64,000 nucleotides of DNA from an uncultured Sphaerochaeta sp. GTDB taxonomy: Bacteria; Spirochaetota; Spirochaetia; Sphaerochaetales; Sphaerochaetaceae. The notes beneath the pieces were generated by a model. It was not told where the DNA came from. It saw only the letters and a list, made by a program, of their open reading frames with translations, and did no database searches. Numbering within the stretch: the first letter of the stretch is position 1; each line of letters begins with the position of its first letter. Both the position numbers and the translations under genes were made by a program. The DNA lies in assembly GCF_963677075.1 (NCBI RefSeq), contig NZ_OY781873.1, positions 1,302,001 through 1,366,000 on the forward strand, in the 5' to 3' direction. This document shows positions 43,289-52,774 of the stretch, piece after piece.

Positions 43289-44737
43289 CAATGTTCACAA
43301 CTTAAGAAAACCTGTGGTTTGAGCAACCCCTCAAGTCATATTTAATTGTATTATTTGCAATAAATTAAGACTCTTTTTGCCAAATGTTATATAATTACAA
43401 TATCATTATTGTATAACTGAGGGCACCTCATGAATATATTCTCCCGTACCTGGTTCCATCGTTTTGTTGTTGCATTTGACAACCCAAACCTTCTCGCCAA
43501 GGCAAGAACAGAAGCCTTCCCCAGGGCTTTTACCCGTGAGCGCAAGTTGAACTTCAGACGTACAATCCTTACAATACTTGATGTCGGGCGTGAGTCCTCC
43601 AGCTTGAAGCAACACAGGCTGTCCGAATATTTCAGGAAGCCAGGGGAAGAGATGGAAGTGACGCAACAAGCCTTCAGCAAGGCAAGGAACCAGATTTCCG
43701 AGTATCCGCTCAGGACTCTCTTCGAACAGCAGATCGAGGACGAGTATCAGGGTTTGATGGGTAGGCTTCCTGCCCGCAGTGACAGCGGATGGACCTATCT
43801 TGCTGTTGACGGGACCAAGATAGCCCTTCCCAACCTTCCCGAGCTGAGGGAGAAGTATTTCTGCACCGGCGCCAAGGCATCTTCCCCCACCGCCCTGGGC
43901 TCCTGCCTGTACGACATCAGCAACAACCGCCTGATAGATGCGGCTTTCTCATCCGAATACAATGAACGCTCCTGTGCGGTCTCCCATATGAAAAGGTATG
44001 AGAAGTTGCGCCCAGGGGACAGGAAAAGCATGTTTACCTTCGACAGGGGGTATCCCTCCATCGCTCTCATACAGGAATTTGAGAAGATGGGGATGATATA
44101 CCTCATGCGCTGCAGGACCAAGTTCAACCGTGAGATTGATGCTCTTCCCCTTGGATGTGATACAACAGTCACTAGTGAGGGATCAGTCATCCGGGTCATA
44201 AAGTTCGAGCTCAGCTCAGGCCAGGTCGAGACCCTGATCACCAATGACACAGAGCACAAGACTGGGGATTTCAAGCAGCTGTACTTCATGCGTTGGGGCA
44301 TCGAAGGCTCCTACTTGCTCTTGAAGAACCGATTCCAGCTGGAAAACTTCACCGGGAAAACAGAGAATACCCTCAAGCAGGACTTCTGGGCGACCATACT
44401 CGCCTCCACCATGCTCATGGTCCTTGAAGAGGACGTGGACGAGCAGATCAGCAAGGAAAGGGAAGACAAAGGCAACAAGTATGAGTATCAGGTTAACCGG
44501 AATATATTCGTCGGAATCATGCGTGACGACCTCATTTATGCGCTTACAGCAAAAACTCCAAAGACCCTGACATTGCGGATGAATAAGATTATCCAGAGGG
44601 CGGAAAAGTTTGTCTGCCCCTTAAAACCAGGGCGGACAGTACCAAGGGCGGAAAACAAGCGGAAGACCAAATTCCATCATAATCACAAGTCAAATTGTTG
44701 AGATTTTGGGAGAGTTGGGCTTAAGTTGTGAACATTG
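43289..44737. mobile_element. complete IS4-family insertion sequence, 1,449 bp
   Basis: Terminal inverted repeats CAATGTTCACAACTTAAG (43289-43306) and its exact complement (44720-44737). A 9-bp target duplication GTTTGTAGT is perfect on both sides (43280-43288 and 44738-44746). One intact transposase gene inside. Confidence 0.95.
43430..44701 (+). CDS. IS4-family transposase
   Basis: 423 aa, DDE transposase. DGTKIALPN gives the first Asp, TFDRGYPS the second, and YFMRWGIEGSYLLLKNRFQL matches the IS4 YREK signature (Y-2-R-3-E-6-K) with the catalytic Glu. Ends in a basic tail (KRKTKFHHNHKS). Intact and probably active. Confidence 0.95.
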   Translation: MNIFSRTWFHRFVVAFDNPNLLAKARTEAFPRAFTRERKLNFRRTILTILDVGRESSSLKQHRLSEYFRKPGEEMEVTQQAFSKARNQISEYPLRTLFEQQIEDEYQGLMGRLPARSDSGWTYLAVDGTKIALPNLPELREKYFCTGAKASSPTALGSCLYDISNNRLIDAAFSSEYNERSCAVSHMKRYEKLRPGDRKSMFTFDRGYPSIALIQEFEKMGMIYLMRCRTKFNREIDALPLGCDTTVTSEGSVIRVIKFELSSGQVETLITNDTEHKTGDFKQLYFMRWGIEGSYLLLKNRFQLENFTGKTENTLKQDFWATILASTMLMVLEEDVDEQISKEREDKGNKYEYQVNRNIFVGIMRDDLIYALTAKTPKTLTLRMNKIIQRAEKFVCPLKPGRTVPRAENKRKTKFHHNHKSNC

Positions 44738-44861
44738 GTTTGTAGTATGTACCTACTCTGATCATGAAACCTATATCCTGTGGAGGTTAGCGTTGGTCTT
44801 ATCCTATATATAAGGAGAGACGTCTGGGAACGGGTTGTGAAAGCAGCTCAAGACAAAAGAA

Positions 44862-44888
44862 ACAGCCGCTGAATTGTTCAGCGGCTGT
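44862..44888 (-). terminator. intrinsic terminator of tRNA-Cys
   Basis: Perfect 12-bp stem ACAGCCGCTGAA/TTCAGCGGCTGT, followed on the minus strand by TTCTTTT. Confidence 0.88.
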
Positions 44889-44893
44889 CAAAG

Positions 44894-44965
44894 AGGTGCC
44901 AATCGGATTCGAACCGATGCATCAAGGTTTTGCAGACCTTTCCCTTACCACTTGGGTATGGCACC
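44894..44965 (-). tRNA. tRNA-Cys (GCA)
   Basis: 72 nt on the minus strand. Acceptor stem GGTGCCA/TGGCACC with discriminator U, T-arm CGGTTCGAATCCG, anticodon loop CTGCAAA between AAGGT/ACCTT giving anticodon GCA. The 3' CCA is not encoded. A terminator follows at once, so it is a single-gene unit or the end of one. Confidence 0.95.
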
Positions 44966-45074
44966 AATGCTCGTTGCATGATGAACATAACAGGTTTTCG
45001 GGCGATAATCAAGTAGGATCGGATTCTTTCTTAGCTCTTAGCAGTTTGTTCGGTGTGTTTCTTACAATCTTCCA

Positions 45075-45104
45075 TTGACAAATGAACGTTTATGATTGTA
45101 TTCT
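45075..45104 (+). promoter_or_regulatory. promoter of the DeoR operon
   Basis: TTGACA (45075-45080), 18-bp spacer, TATTCT (45099-45104). GAACG within the spacer and CGTTC just before the start codon (about 45146) are an inverted pair about 60 bp apart, a possible DeoR binding arrangement. Confidence 0.65.
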
Positions 45105-45150
45105 GGGTGTATAGCAGGTAAAAAGTTCAAAAACATTCAAGGAAGCGTTC

Positions 45151-45945
45151 ATGTCAAACATACCAGCAAGCAGACAGCATGATATTCTCACTCTCATCCG
45201 TCAGGAGGGGAGTGTAACGGTCAGCTTGCTCGCGGAACAGTTTTCTGTCAGTGAACTTACCATCAGAAGAGATTTGGACCACCTTGCAAAGAAGGGCTTG
45301 GTTGAGCGTACCCATGGAGGGGCGACGGCCAGGAGAAATCTTCCAGTGGAACCTGATTACCTACAGAAAGCAAGTGAATACCCCCAGGAGAAAGCTGCAA
45401 TCGCGGAGACTGTTGCTTCCTTCGTGGAAGAAGGTGATACCCTCTATATCAATAGTGGTTCCACCACGTTTGAAGTGATCAGGGCCGTAGCATCCTTGGA
45501 GAAGCGGGTAACCATCGTCACCAACAACATAGATGCAGTCTACCTCTGTAAAGAGAGTGAACACATCAGACTCATTCTTGCCGGTGGTATCTACCGAAAC
45601 AGAAGCCATTCAGTTTCAGGTTCCCTCTCTTCCCTGATCGTAAGCCAGATACATGCAAACAAAGCCATCATAGGTGTGGATGGGTTTTCCCCATCAGCAG
45701 GACTTACCACTCCAATCCTGGAAGAGGCTGAGACTACCAGGGCCATGATAGAGCACACGGTAGGTAAGGTGTTTGTCGTTGCAGCGAGCAACAAGATAGG
45801 GGTGGTATCAAACTTCAAGACTGTCTCCCTTGACCAGGTCGATGCCCTGGTAACGGATGAAAAGGGAGCAGAAATAGTGCAGCAAATGGAGATTCCAGAG
45901 AGTCTGGAAATTATCGTAGCAACCAATACAAGGAGTGCCGTATGA
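45151..45945 (+). CDS. DeoR-family transcriptional regulator
   Basis: 264 aa. The N-terminal DeoR helix-turn-helix (VTVSLLAEQFSVSELTIRRD, then LDHLAKKGLVERTHGGA) is complete, and the DeoRC sensor domain follows (YINSGSTTFEVIRAV, then IIGVDGFSPSAGLTTP, VVAASNKIG), which in this family binds phosphorylated sugars or similar. AAGGAAG precedes the start. It overlaps the next gene by 4 bp (ATGA), so it leads and probably controls the dehydrogenase-malic enzyme operon. Confidence 0.92.
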   Translation: MSNIPASRQHDILTLIRQEGSVTVSLLAEQFSVSELTIRRDLDHLAKKGLVERTHGGATARRNLPVEPDYLQKASEYPQEKAAIAETVASFVEEGDTLYINSGSTTFEVIRAVASLEKRVTIVTNNIDAVYLCKESEHIRLILAGGIYRNRSHSVSGSLSSLIVSQIHANKAIIGVDGFSPSAGLTTPILEEAETTRAMIEHTVGKVFVVAASNKIGVVSNFKTVSLDQVDALVTDEKGAEIVQQMEIPESLEIIVATNTRSAV

Positions 45946-47080
45946 AGTATATGGATGAGTATGCAGAGCAGTATGAAGATTGTGCATGGATCCCCTTCGG
46001 TGAATTGGAAAAGTTCATGGAAGAAGCCTTGGTACATGCAGGAGTACCCAAAGATGATGCAAAGATCATCGGTGATGTGCTGATCGAAAGTGACAAACGT
46101 GGAATTGACAGCCACGGAATCGGAAGACTGAAACCAATCTACATCGACCGCATTGACATCGGGATCATGAATCCTGTCACTGAGATCGAGGTCTTGAAGG
46201 ATCAGGCAGCAACCGCAGTCCTCGATGCCCACAATGGAATGGGACATGTTGCCGGTTACAAGGCAATGGAAATGGCAATCGAGAAGGCAAAGAAGTATGG
46301 TCTTGGTATGGTTGCTGTGCGCAACTCCAACCACTATGGAATTGCTGGCTACTATGCCACCATGGCTACTGATGCAGGAATGATCGGAATCACAGGCACC
46401 AATGCCCGTCCCTCAATCGCTCCACCCATGGTGTAGAGAACATGCTTGGAACCAACCCTCTAACCTTCGGTATCCCAACCGATGAGGAGTTCCCCTTTGT
46501 CCTTGACTGTGCAACCAGCGTCTCCCAGAGAGGAAAGATTGAAGTATATGGCCGTGCAGGAAAGGAATTGCCTGCAGGTTGGGTACTCGACCATGAAGGA
46601 AAGACCAGGACCGATACGCAGCAGGTGCTCAAGGATCTGACCACAGGCATGGCTGCCCTCACTCCGCTCGGCGGAATCGGGGAGATGACCGGAGGTTATA
46701 AGGGCTTCGGGTATGCAACCGTGGTTGAGATTCTCTCAGCTGCCTTGCAGGATGGTTCCTGGATGAAGGCTCTCAATGGATTTGATGATGAGCATAAGCC
46801 CATCCCGTATCCACTTGGGCACTTCTTCATTGCCATCAACCCAGAGTTCTTCATGGGATTGGGAATTTTCAAGAAAATTGCTGGAACCATCTGTCGTGAG
46901 CTTCGAGCCAGCAAGAAGGCACCAGGGGAAGATTACATCTTCACCGCAGGAGAGAAAGAGCACCTGGCGTACCAGTATAGAAAGGAACATGGATGCCCGG
47001 TTCCTCCAAGTCTCCAGAAGGTCATGACCACTCTTCGTGACCGGTTCAAGATGGACTATCAGTGGGATTTCGAAAAATAA
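45942..47080 (+). pseudogene. LDH2-family malate/lactate dehydrogenase, frameshifted once
   Basis: NAD(P)-dependent 2-hydroxyacid dehydrogenase of the malate/L-lactate/ureidoglycolate family. Two adjoining frames, 45942-46436 and 46442-47080, give one complete protein of about 379 aa when a single base is restored near 46428: ARPSIAPPM then ENMLGTNPLTFGIPTDE, where relatives read M-G-V-E. The likely change is GGG to GG in ATGGTGTAG. Catalytic His in SNHYG and the DSHGIGRL block are intact. Both halves are otherwise well preserved, so the lesion is very recent, or a sequencing error. Confidence 0.9.
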
Positions 47081-47095
47081 ACAGGAGTTATTACC

Positions 47096-48385
47096 ATGCA
47101 AGATGATTTGACCAAACGTGCACTCGATTACCATATGAAAGACGGAGTTCCTGGAAAGGTGTCCGTAGTTCCCTCCAAACCCTGTCAGACCGCTGATGAA
47201 CTCGGCCTGGCATACACCCCTGGGGTTGCCAAGCCAGTCTTGGCTATTGCAGAGAACCCGGAGGATGCCTACAAGTACACCTCAAAGGGTAACCTGGTGG
47301 CAGTTGTTTCCAACGGAACCGCCATTCTCGGTCTTGGTGACCGTGGTGCATTGGCGAGCAAGCCCGTCATGGAAGGAAAGGGAGTACTCTTCAAGAGATT
47401 TGCGGATATCGACGTCTTTGACATCGAGCTCGACACCAAGGATCCCGATAAGATCATCGATATCGTAAAGACCATGAGTCCTACCTTCGGTGGTGTAAAC
47501 CTTGAGGATATCAAGGGACCTGAATGCTTCCGCATTGAGCAGGAGTTGATCAAGAGCTGCAACATTCCGATCTTCCATGATGACCAGCATGGAACCGCCA
47601 TTATCGCAACCGCTGGCTTGATGAACAGTTGTGAGATTGTCGGCAAGAAATTGGAAGAGGTCAAGGTTGTGGTCAACGGTGCAGGTGCTGCTGGTATCTC
47701 TTGTGGAAAGATGTTTATTGCCGCTGGAGTGAAGAGAGAGAATATTCTCATGTGCGACAGCAAGGGTGTCATCTATAAGGGAAGAGCCGCAGGTATGACT
47801 CCCGAGAAGGAAGAGTTTGCAACCGATTTGCCTGCAAGAACCCTTGCAGAGGCAATGGTCGATGCAGATGTATTCATGGGACTCTCTGTTGCAGATTGCG
47901 TAACCCCCCAGATGTTGCTTTCCATGGCAAAGGATCCAGTGGTTTTTGCAATGAGCAATCCGAATCCGGAAATTGCCTATGAGCTGGCAATGGAGACCAG
48001 GGATGACCTGATCATGGCAACCGGCAGGAGTGACTATCCAAATCAGATCAACAACGTACTTGGCTTCCCCTTCATCTTCCGTGGTGCTCTGGATGTCCGT
48101 TCAGTGGTTATCAGCGAAGGGATGAAAATGGCAGCAGCCAAGGCCTTGGCTGCTTTGGCTAAGGAACCTGTTCCTGTCTCGGTAGAGAAGGCCTACGGTG
48201 GCCAGAAGTTCAGCTTCGGTCGTAACTACATTGTTCCCAAGCCGTTCGACCCTCGTGTCATTGAATGGGAGGCTGTTGCTGTTGCAAAGGCTGCCTGTGA
48301 GGAAGGATTGGCTGAGAAACCCATCACTGACTGGGAAGGCTATAGAAAGAGCCTGGTTAAGCGGATGGAGAAGTACTGGAACTAA
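47096..48385 (+). CDS. malic enzyme (malate dehydrogenase, oxaloacetate-decarboxylating)
   Basis: Oxidatively decarboxylates malate to pyruvate with NAD(P). 429 aa, the short bacterial form without a phosphotransacetylase domain. YTPGVAKP opens the malic N-terminal domain with catalytic Tyr, LGLGDRGALASKPVMEGKGV follows (Lys of the catalytic pair), FHDDQHGTA holds the metal-binding Asp, and VVNGAGAAGISCGKM is the NAD(P) Rossmann motif. Starts 15 bp after the dehydrogenase with CAGGAG upstream. Confidence 0.94.
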   Translation: MQDDLTKRALDYHMKDGVPGKVSVVPSKPCQTADELGLAYTPGVAKPVLAIAENPEDAYKYTSKGNLVAVVSNGTAILGLGDRGALASKPVMEGKGVLFKRFADIDVFDIELDTKDPDKIIDIVKTMSPTFGGVNLEDIKGPECFRIEQELIKSCNIPIFHDDQHGTAIIATAGLMNSCEIVGKKLEEVKVVVNGAGAAGISCGKMFIAAGVKRENILMCDSKGVIYKGRAAGMTPEKEEFATDLPARTLAEAMVDADVFMGLSVADCVTPQMLLSMAKDPVVFAMSNPNPEIAYELAMETRDDLIMATGRSDYPNQINNVLGFPFIFRGALDVRSVVISEGMKMAAAKALAALAKEPVPVSVEKAYGGQKFSFGRNYIVPKPFDPRVIEWEAVAVAKAACEEGLAEKPITDWEGYRKSLVKRMEKYWN

Positions 48386-48411
48386 GATCTTCATACACAC
48401 TTTTTCATATA

Positions 48412-48450
48412 GAGAGGTCACTATCTTGCGTTGCAGGAGGGTGGCCTCTC
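48412..48450. terminator. terminator between converging genes
   Basis: GAGAGGTCAC pairs with GTGGCCTCTC (one G-T) around a 19-nt loop, then CTTTAT. It lies between the ends of the malic enzyme gene and the glycosidase gene and may serve both. Confidence 0.6.
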
Positions 48451-48495
48451 CTTTATGAAATACAAACGCCTCTCTCTATCCAATAAATCCTAGGT

Positions 48496-50355
48496 CTAAT
48501 CGCAGATGGAGTGAGTATCTATAGTGGTATCCTCAATATGCAAGTTTCTTATGGTTACCTCATGTGATACATCATCGATAGTAACAAGAAGAGATTCACC
48601 ACGAGGAAATTGCAAAGAGAGATCGTAAGCATAGTTCTCTGAATGGAACACTGCCTTTACCGTGCAAGGCTTGATCGACCTTGCATACCCATAGGGAAGA
48701 GGGTATCTGAGGTTCCTCATTTCAGGATGAGCAAAAAATACATAGTACGTTTCACCATCCTTCCTGCACCAATAGTCGATCAGGGTTGAGCTCTTTAGGA
48801 TAGGCCGAAGATAGCTTGTTTGAGCCGGAGGGGTAGTGGAAATGATTGAAAGGTACTGATTGTACGCTCTATGTTTCTGCGTTCCAGGTTCTTTTGGAAG
48901 CCGTGAGAAATAGATGGGTGCTCCCTTCGCGCATAACCCCGCTAATGTTTTTAGGGAAGAGAAGCTCATGTACTCATTCATGCAATACAAGGCCCCTATA
49001 TGCTTCTGCTTATAGAGAAGTTGGCCATCTTGATAAGACAAATCATCAATCCAATGTGGAGAGAACCAGAGAGGTCTGTACTGCATCAAAGGTAGGGGAA
49101 TAGCAAGTTCCTGCAGTTCCCACCAATACCTGCTGCTTGGCTTTTGTAAATGGGCTGGGAGCTCATCTCTCATCCACTGGTCTTCCAGTGGGAGCAATAT
49201 GGAGATGTTGGAAAAGGTTTCCCCTCTGGTAAGGATCTCCGAAACTTCTTCCAGATAGGCATTGAACTGAGGAAGCTGGGACGCAAGGTTGCCATCGGGG
49301 CCGACATGTACCGTGGCATAGAACTGTCGTGGCTTATCCTTTGTATTGTACGGCATGCCATGCCAGACGACACGATTAACGCCCCAAGCAAACTGTGCAT
49401 CGGCCACACAACGAAGGTCGTCAATGTGTTCCTGTTTGATATGGGGAGGTTCAGCAGGACTTGGAACCCAACCGTATAAACACGTGAAGCTCTCGCTGCT
49501 TACGATCGGCTTATGCTCCAGAGCTGCTGCTGAAGCAGCAATAAGCGCAAACTCTGGATTAAAAAGCAACGTCTCAGTCTCAGGGATATCCACATAGGCA
49601 TACGCGGCAAGTATATCAGTAGGGGCTCCATGACATTGTACTCGTGAAAAAGCTCCCATCTCCTTGCAGTTCTTGGCGTATGGTTGATAAAAATCTGAGA
49701 GGACTCGTTCAGAGATCAGAGATCGATAATCATATCGCTCATTGCTATCCTTCGTTGAGAAATCATATATATATCCATAGTTCGATACAAATTCTTTTTG
49801 GAATGTATCGTAGCTCAGGTTCTCCGGTTCCACTTCCCAGGAATCACAGAACAACGCCATTGGTCCTGTTTTGACAAAATCTGCAAACCCATGTTCAGAT
49901 AAGTAATCACTATACCACTGGAAAGCTCTTACATCGAGATGGTCGAGTATTCTTGCTTCAGTTTGAGCATAACTGGCCTCCCAGCTACGATTTACACGCT
50001 GGGTGCTGAAACCGTCCCTTGCTTTACCTGTGTATTTTTTGGGAATGAACGTACCGGAGAATGGCCAGAGAGTCCCAAAGGTGAGGTCACAACCAAGCCC
50101 TTTCTCCTTGCATTGCTTCAGCGTGAATTGCACATAGGCCTGGAAATCCTCATCAAGGAATTTTGGTCCATGATCCTTTCCTGCCTCCGGGTATGGATAC
50201 ACCCATGCAATCTCTACACCACCGAATCCATTGCTTGCAAGCCAAGAGAGTTGCGTCTCAATTTCCTGGTAATCCAAAGCCCCTGAGAACCACCACCAGC
50301 GGACATACGGTTTTGCACTGTTTGCCATTGGTAATGTTGAGAAATCAGGGATCAT
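48496..50355 (-). CDS. glycoside hydrolase, GH106-like (alpha-L-rhamnosidase type)
   Basis: 619 aa, no signal peptide, so cytoplasmic. The opening VRWWWFSGALDYQEIETQLS and LASNGFGGVEIAWVYP matches the start of GH106-type enzymes (WWW motif and GIGGVEI), and FCDSWEVEPEN and SSESF are candidates for the catalytic acids. GH106 members are usually longer, so it may be a divergent or minimal form. Last gene of the fucoside operon, overlapping the PLP enzyme gene by 4 bp. Specificity is inferred; a rhamnosidase or another deoxyhexosidase would fit. Confidence 0.7.
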   Translation of the reverse strand: MIPDFSTLPMANSAKPYVRWWWFSGALDYQEIETQLSWLASNGFGGVEIAWVYPYPEAGKDHGPKFLDEDFQAYVQFTLKQCKEKGLGCDLTFGTLWPFSGTFIPKKYTGKARDGFSTQRVNRSWEASYAQTEARILDHLDVRAFQWYSDYLSEHGFADFVKTGPMALFCDSWEVEPENLSYDTFQKEFVSNYGYIYDFSTKDSNERYDYRSLISERVLSDFYQPYAKNCKEMGAFSRVQCHGAPTDILAAYAYVDIPETETLLFNPEFALIAASAAALEHKPIVSSESFTCLYGWVPSPAEPPHIKQEHIDDLRCVADAQFAWGVNRVVWHGMPYNTKDKPRQFYATVHVGPDGNLASQLPQFNAYLEEVSEILTRGETFSNISILLPLEDQWMRDELPAHLQKPSSRYWWELQELAIPLPLMQYRPLWFSPHWIDDLSYQDGQLLYKQKHIGALYCMNEYMSFSSLKTLAGLCAKGAPIYFSRLPKEPGTQKHRAYNQYLSIISTTPPAQTSYLRPILKSSTLIDYWCRKDGETYYVFFAHPEMRNLRYPLPYGYARSIKPCTVKAVFHSENYAYDLSLQFPRGESLLVTIDDVSHEVTIRNLHIEDTTIDTHSICD

Positions 50356-51518
50356 ACGGTTTCCTTCAAGAGGGAGAAAGCGTGGTCCAGGTCCTCAAGA
50401 ATGGTCTGGGTGTGTTCCAACCCGATGTGAAGACGGAGTATTGACGGATCCCCTTCCTTGGTTGCAATGGTTGGGAATACCAAACTCTCATATCCGCCCC
50501 AACTCACACCTAGCCTGAACATTTTCATCGCATCTACAGCTTGCTCAATTTTGTCACGGTTGCTGGATTTCAGGCGAACCGACAACAATCCCGACCCCCC
50601 ACTCATTTGCGAGCTTGCAAGTGCGTAATAAGGGCTTTTTGAATGCATTGGATAGTATACCTGCTCTACAGCAGCATGATCATAGAGAAAGTCACATACC
50701 TTCAATGCACTTTGGTAATGGTAATTGAGCCGGACGTGTAATGTTCTCATTCCTCGCTGGATGAGCCAAGCTTGAAATGGGTCGGGAACATGCCCGATGG
50801 GAAGGAACTCAGTCTTGAAGATATGGTCCACTCTCTCTTTGCTTCCTACTACGACACCCCCGATTATGTCACTATGACCACCAATATACTTGGAAGCGGA
50901 ATGGACCACCAGGTCGATACCAAATTGCAGTGGGTTCTGGTAGATCGGCGTTGCCCAGGTATTATCAACAATGGTGGTGATGCCATGCGTTCTTGCCAAC
51001 GCTGCAAGTTTTCTTAGGTCTTGTACACGCAGCATAAGTGTTCCAGGACTTTCAAGATAGATCACTTTTGTCTGTTTTGTGATAGCTTGCTCGACTGCTT
51101 CCAGGTTGGTGGTATCAACAAATGTGGTTGAAACCCCGAATCGTTTGAGATATGTGTCACTAATGTATTTCGCCCAGGTGTAAGCATCTGTGCTACAGAT
51201 GATATGGTCACCTTGCTCGACATTGGACAGTATGGCACTTGCTATGGCAGCCACTCCAGAAGAGAAGAGTTTTGCGCACTCTCCGCCCTCCAGCAAGGCA
51301 AGCCTTTTCTCTACCTGCTCAACTGTCGGATTGTTGCCTCTGGAGTACAGGTGGGTACTTCTCTCATCGCCTAGTGCCTCACGGAGACTTTGCACAGTAG
51401 GGAACGTAAACAACGATGTTTGGTATAGTGGTGCAGCTACAGGTCGTTCAATGTTCAGGAAATCATAGGTGTCATCGGTGAGTATATCTTCTGGGTACAT
51501 CATTGGTTTATGTTTCAT
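50352..51518 (-). CDS. Cys/Met-metabolism PLP enzyme (cystathionine gamma-synthase/lyase type)
   Basis: 388 aa, fold-type I. YSRGNNPTVEQVEKRLALLE and the PLP-lysine motif HSASKYIGGHSDIIGG are intact, along with SGVAAI and VDNTWATP that hold the cofactor. Candidates are cystathionine beta- or gamma-lyase, cystathionine gamma-synthase or methionine gamma-lyase, which sequence alone does not separate. It lies inside a glycan operon, coupled by 4-bp ATGA overlaps on both sides, which is unexpected for a sulphur amino acid enzyme. Confidence 0.9.
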   Translation of the reverse strand: MKHKPMMYPEDILTDDTYDFLNIERPVAAPLYQTSLFTFPTVQSLREALGDERSTHLYSRGNNPTVEQVEKRLALLEGGECAKLFSSGVAAIASAILSNVEQGDHIICSTDAYTWAKYISDTYLKRFGVSTTFVDTTNLEAVEQAITKQTKVIYLESPGTLMLRVQDLRKLAALARTHGITTIVDNTWATPIYQNPLQFGIDLVVHSASKYIGGHSDIIGGVVVGSKERVDHIFKTEFLPIGHVPDPFQAWLIQRGMRTLHVRLNYHYQSALKVCDFLYDHAAVEQVYYPMHSKSPYYALASSQMSGGSGLLSVRLKSSNRDKIEQAVDAMKMFRLGVSWGGYESLVFPTIATKEGDPSILRLHIGLEHTQTILEDLDHAFSLLKETV

Positions 51519-52774
51519 CCCCTGATAGGTTCAAATAGTACGTCATCCTCTGCGAGCTCAATACAGATGACTTGGTCTACTTCATCATCTTCCCTCGGAG
51601 GTAGATTGATGAGCCAGCTTGAGTCCCCTTCACAGGTGACCCGAATCTTCAGTTTCAATTCCAGTCCATCGGAAAGTCTGTAGCAACGAACCGGTGTATT
51701 GGCAATATTGAGCAAGTATGCTTGCTCCTTTTCTTCAAAGATATGAAGGAACAGTTTTCCCTTCTTGGCAGTAAAGAATCCCCAGTCGATATCATAAGGA
51801 TAGAGGGGCAACGTCTTCGTGCTGTAGATGCTCTCTGCATTTTTCTGCATGAACTGGCCAACAGCCTCCAATACTGCAATACTGGGTTCTGGAATCTTCC
51901 CGCTTCCCATAGGGCCGATGTTCAGAAGATAATTGCCACCACGACTGACAATCTTGACCAGTGACTTCAAAATCTGCTTTGGACTCTTCCAACGGGTATC
52001 GAATGCATTGTATCCCCAGGTATTGTTGATGGTGGCAGGAACCTCGAAGGCACCAGGATAGGGAAGGGCAGGAAGGAAGTTGTCTCCAGTGGTCATGTAA
52101 TCACCCAGGCCGTTGCCGATCCTTCCACTGATCATGCAGTGGGGCTGCAACCGTTTTACTAGGCTCCTGATAGTTTCTGACTGTTCCTTGGTCATATACA
52201 TGGGCGTATCGAGCCACAGAAGATCTATCTGGCCATAGTTTGTCAGGAGTTCAGTTATCTGGGGTAGGCATTTGTTTTGTAGGTATTGGTCAAAATCCTT
52301 TCCCTCCGGTCCAAATCCGTCTCTACAGGCATCAGGATCGTCCCAATCCTGTGCTTGGGAATAGTACAACCCAAATCGCAGACCATGTTTTTGACATGCA
52401 TCTTTCAACTCCCTTACAAAATCTCTCTTGCAAGGGGCGGCTCTCATGCTCGTATAGTCGCTTACTGCGGAATCGTATAGAGCAAATCCTTCATGGTGTT
52501 TGCTGGTAAGTACCACATATTTCATTCCCGCCCTTTTCGCAAGAAGGACAATCTCTTCAAGATTGAATTCATCTGCAGTAAAGGACTGAGCGAGTTTACG
52601 ATACTCCTCTCTGGGAATATCGAGATCGTGCATAATCCATTCCGCAATATTGTCTGTTCGGTTCCCGTTATATTCACCGGCAAGCATCGAATACAATCCA
52701 TAATGGATAAACATGCCGAATTTAGCTTCTTGCCACCATACCTCTGGTGTTCCCATACGAGTGATCCCCCTCAT
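51515..52774 (-). CDS. alpha-L-fucosidase, GH29
   Basis: Removes alpha-linked L-fucose from glycans. 419 aa, no signal peptide. KFGMFIHYGLYSML and TSKHHEGFALYDS are hallmarks of GH29; the nucleophile is the Asp in DLLWLDTPMYM. NYLLNIGPMGSGKIPE is the conserved C-terminal part of the barrel. Together with the ABC transporter this suggests import of fucosylated oligosaccharides, which are then cleaved inside the cell. Overlaps the regulator gene by one base (TAATG). Confidence 0.93.
   Translation of the reverse strand: MRGITRMGTPEVWWQEAKFGMFIHYGLYSMLAGEYNGNRTDNIAEWIMHDLDIPREEYRKLAQSFTADEFNLEEIVLLAKRAGMKYVVLTSKHHEGFALYDSAVSDYTSMRAAPCKRDFVRELKDACQKHGLRFGLYYSQAQDWDDPDACRDGFGPEGKDFDQYLQNKCLPQITELLTNYGQIDLLWLDTPMYMTKEQSETIRSLVKRLQPHCMISGRIGNGLGDYMTTGDNFLPALPYPGAFEVPATINNTWGYNAFDTRWKSPKQILKSLVKIVSRGGNYLLNIGPMGSGKIPEPSIAVLEAVGQFMQKNAESIYSTKTLPLYPYDIDWGFFTAKKGKLFLHIFEEKEQAYLLNIANTPVRCYRLSDGLELKLKIRVTCEGDSSWLINLPPREDDEVDQVICIELAEDDVLFEPIRG

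Noticed and set aside
43070..43345. 91-codon plus frame before the IS4 transposase
   Set aside because: No ribosome site or family; it runs across the IS4 inverted repeat and target duplication.
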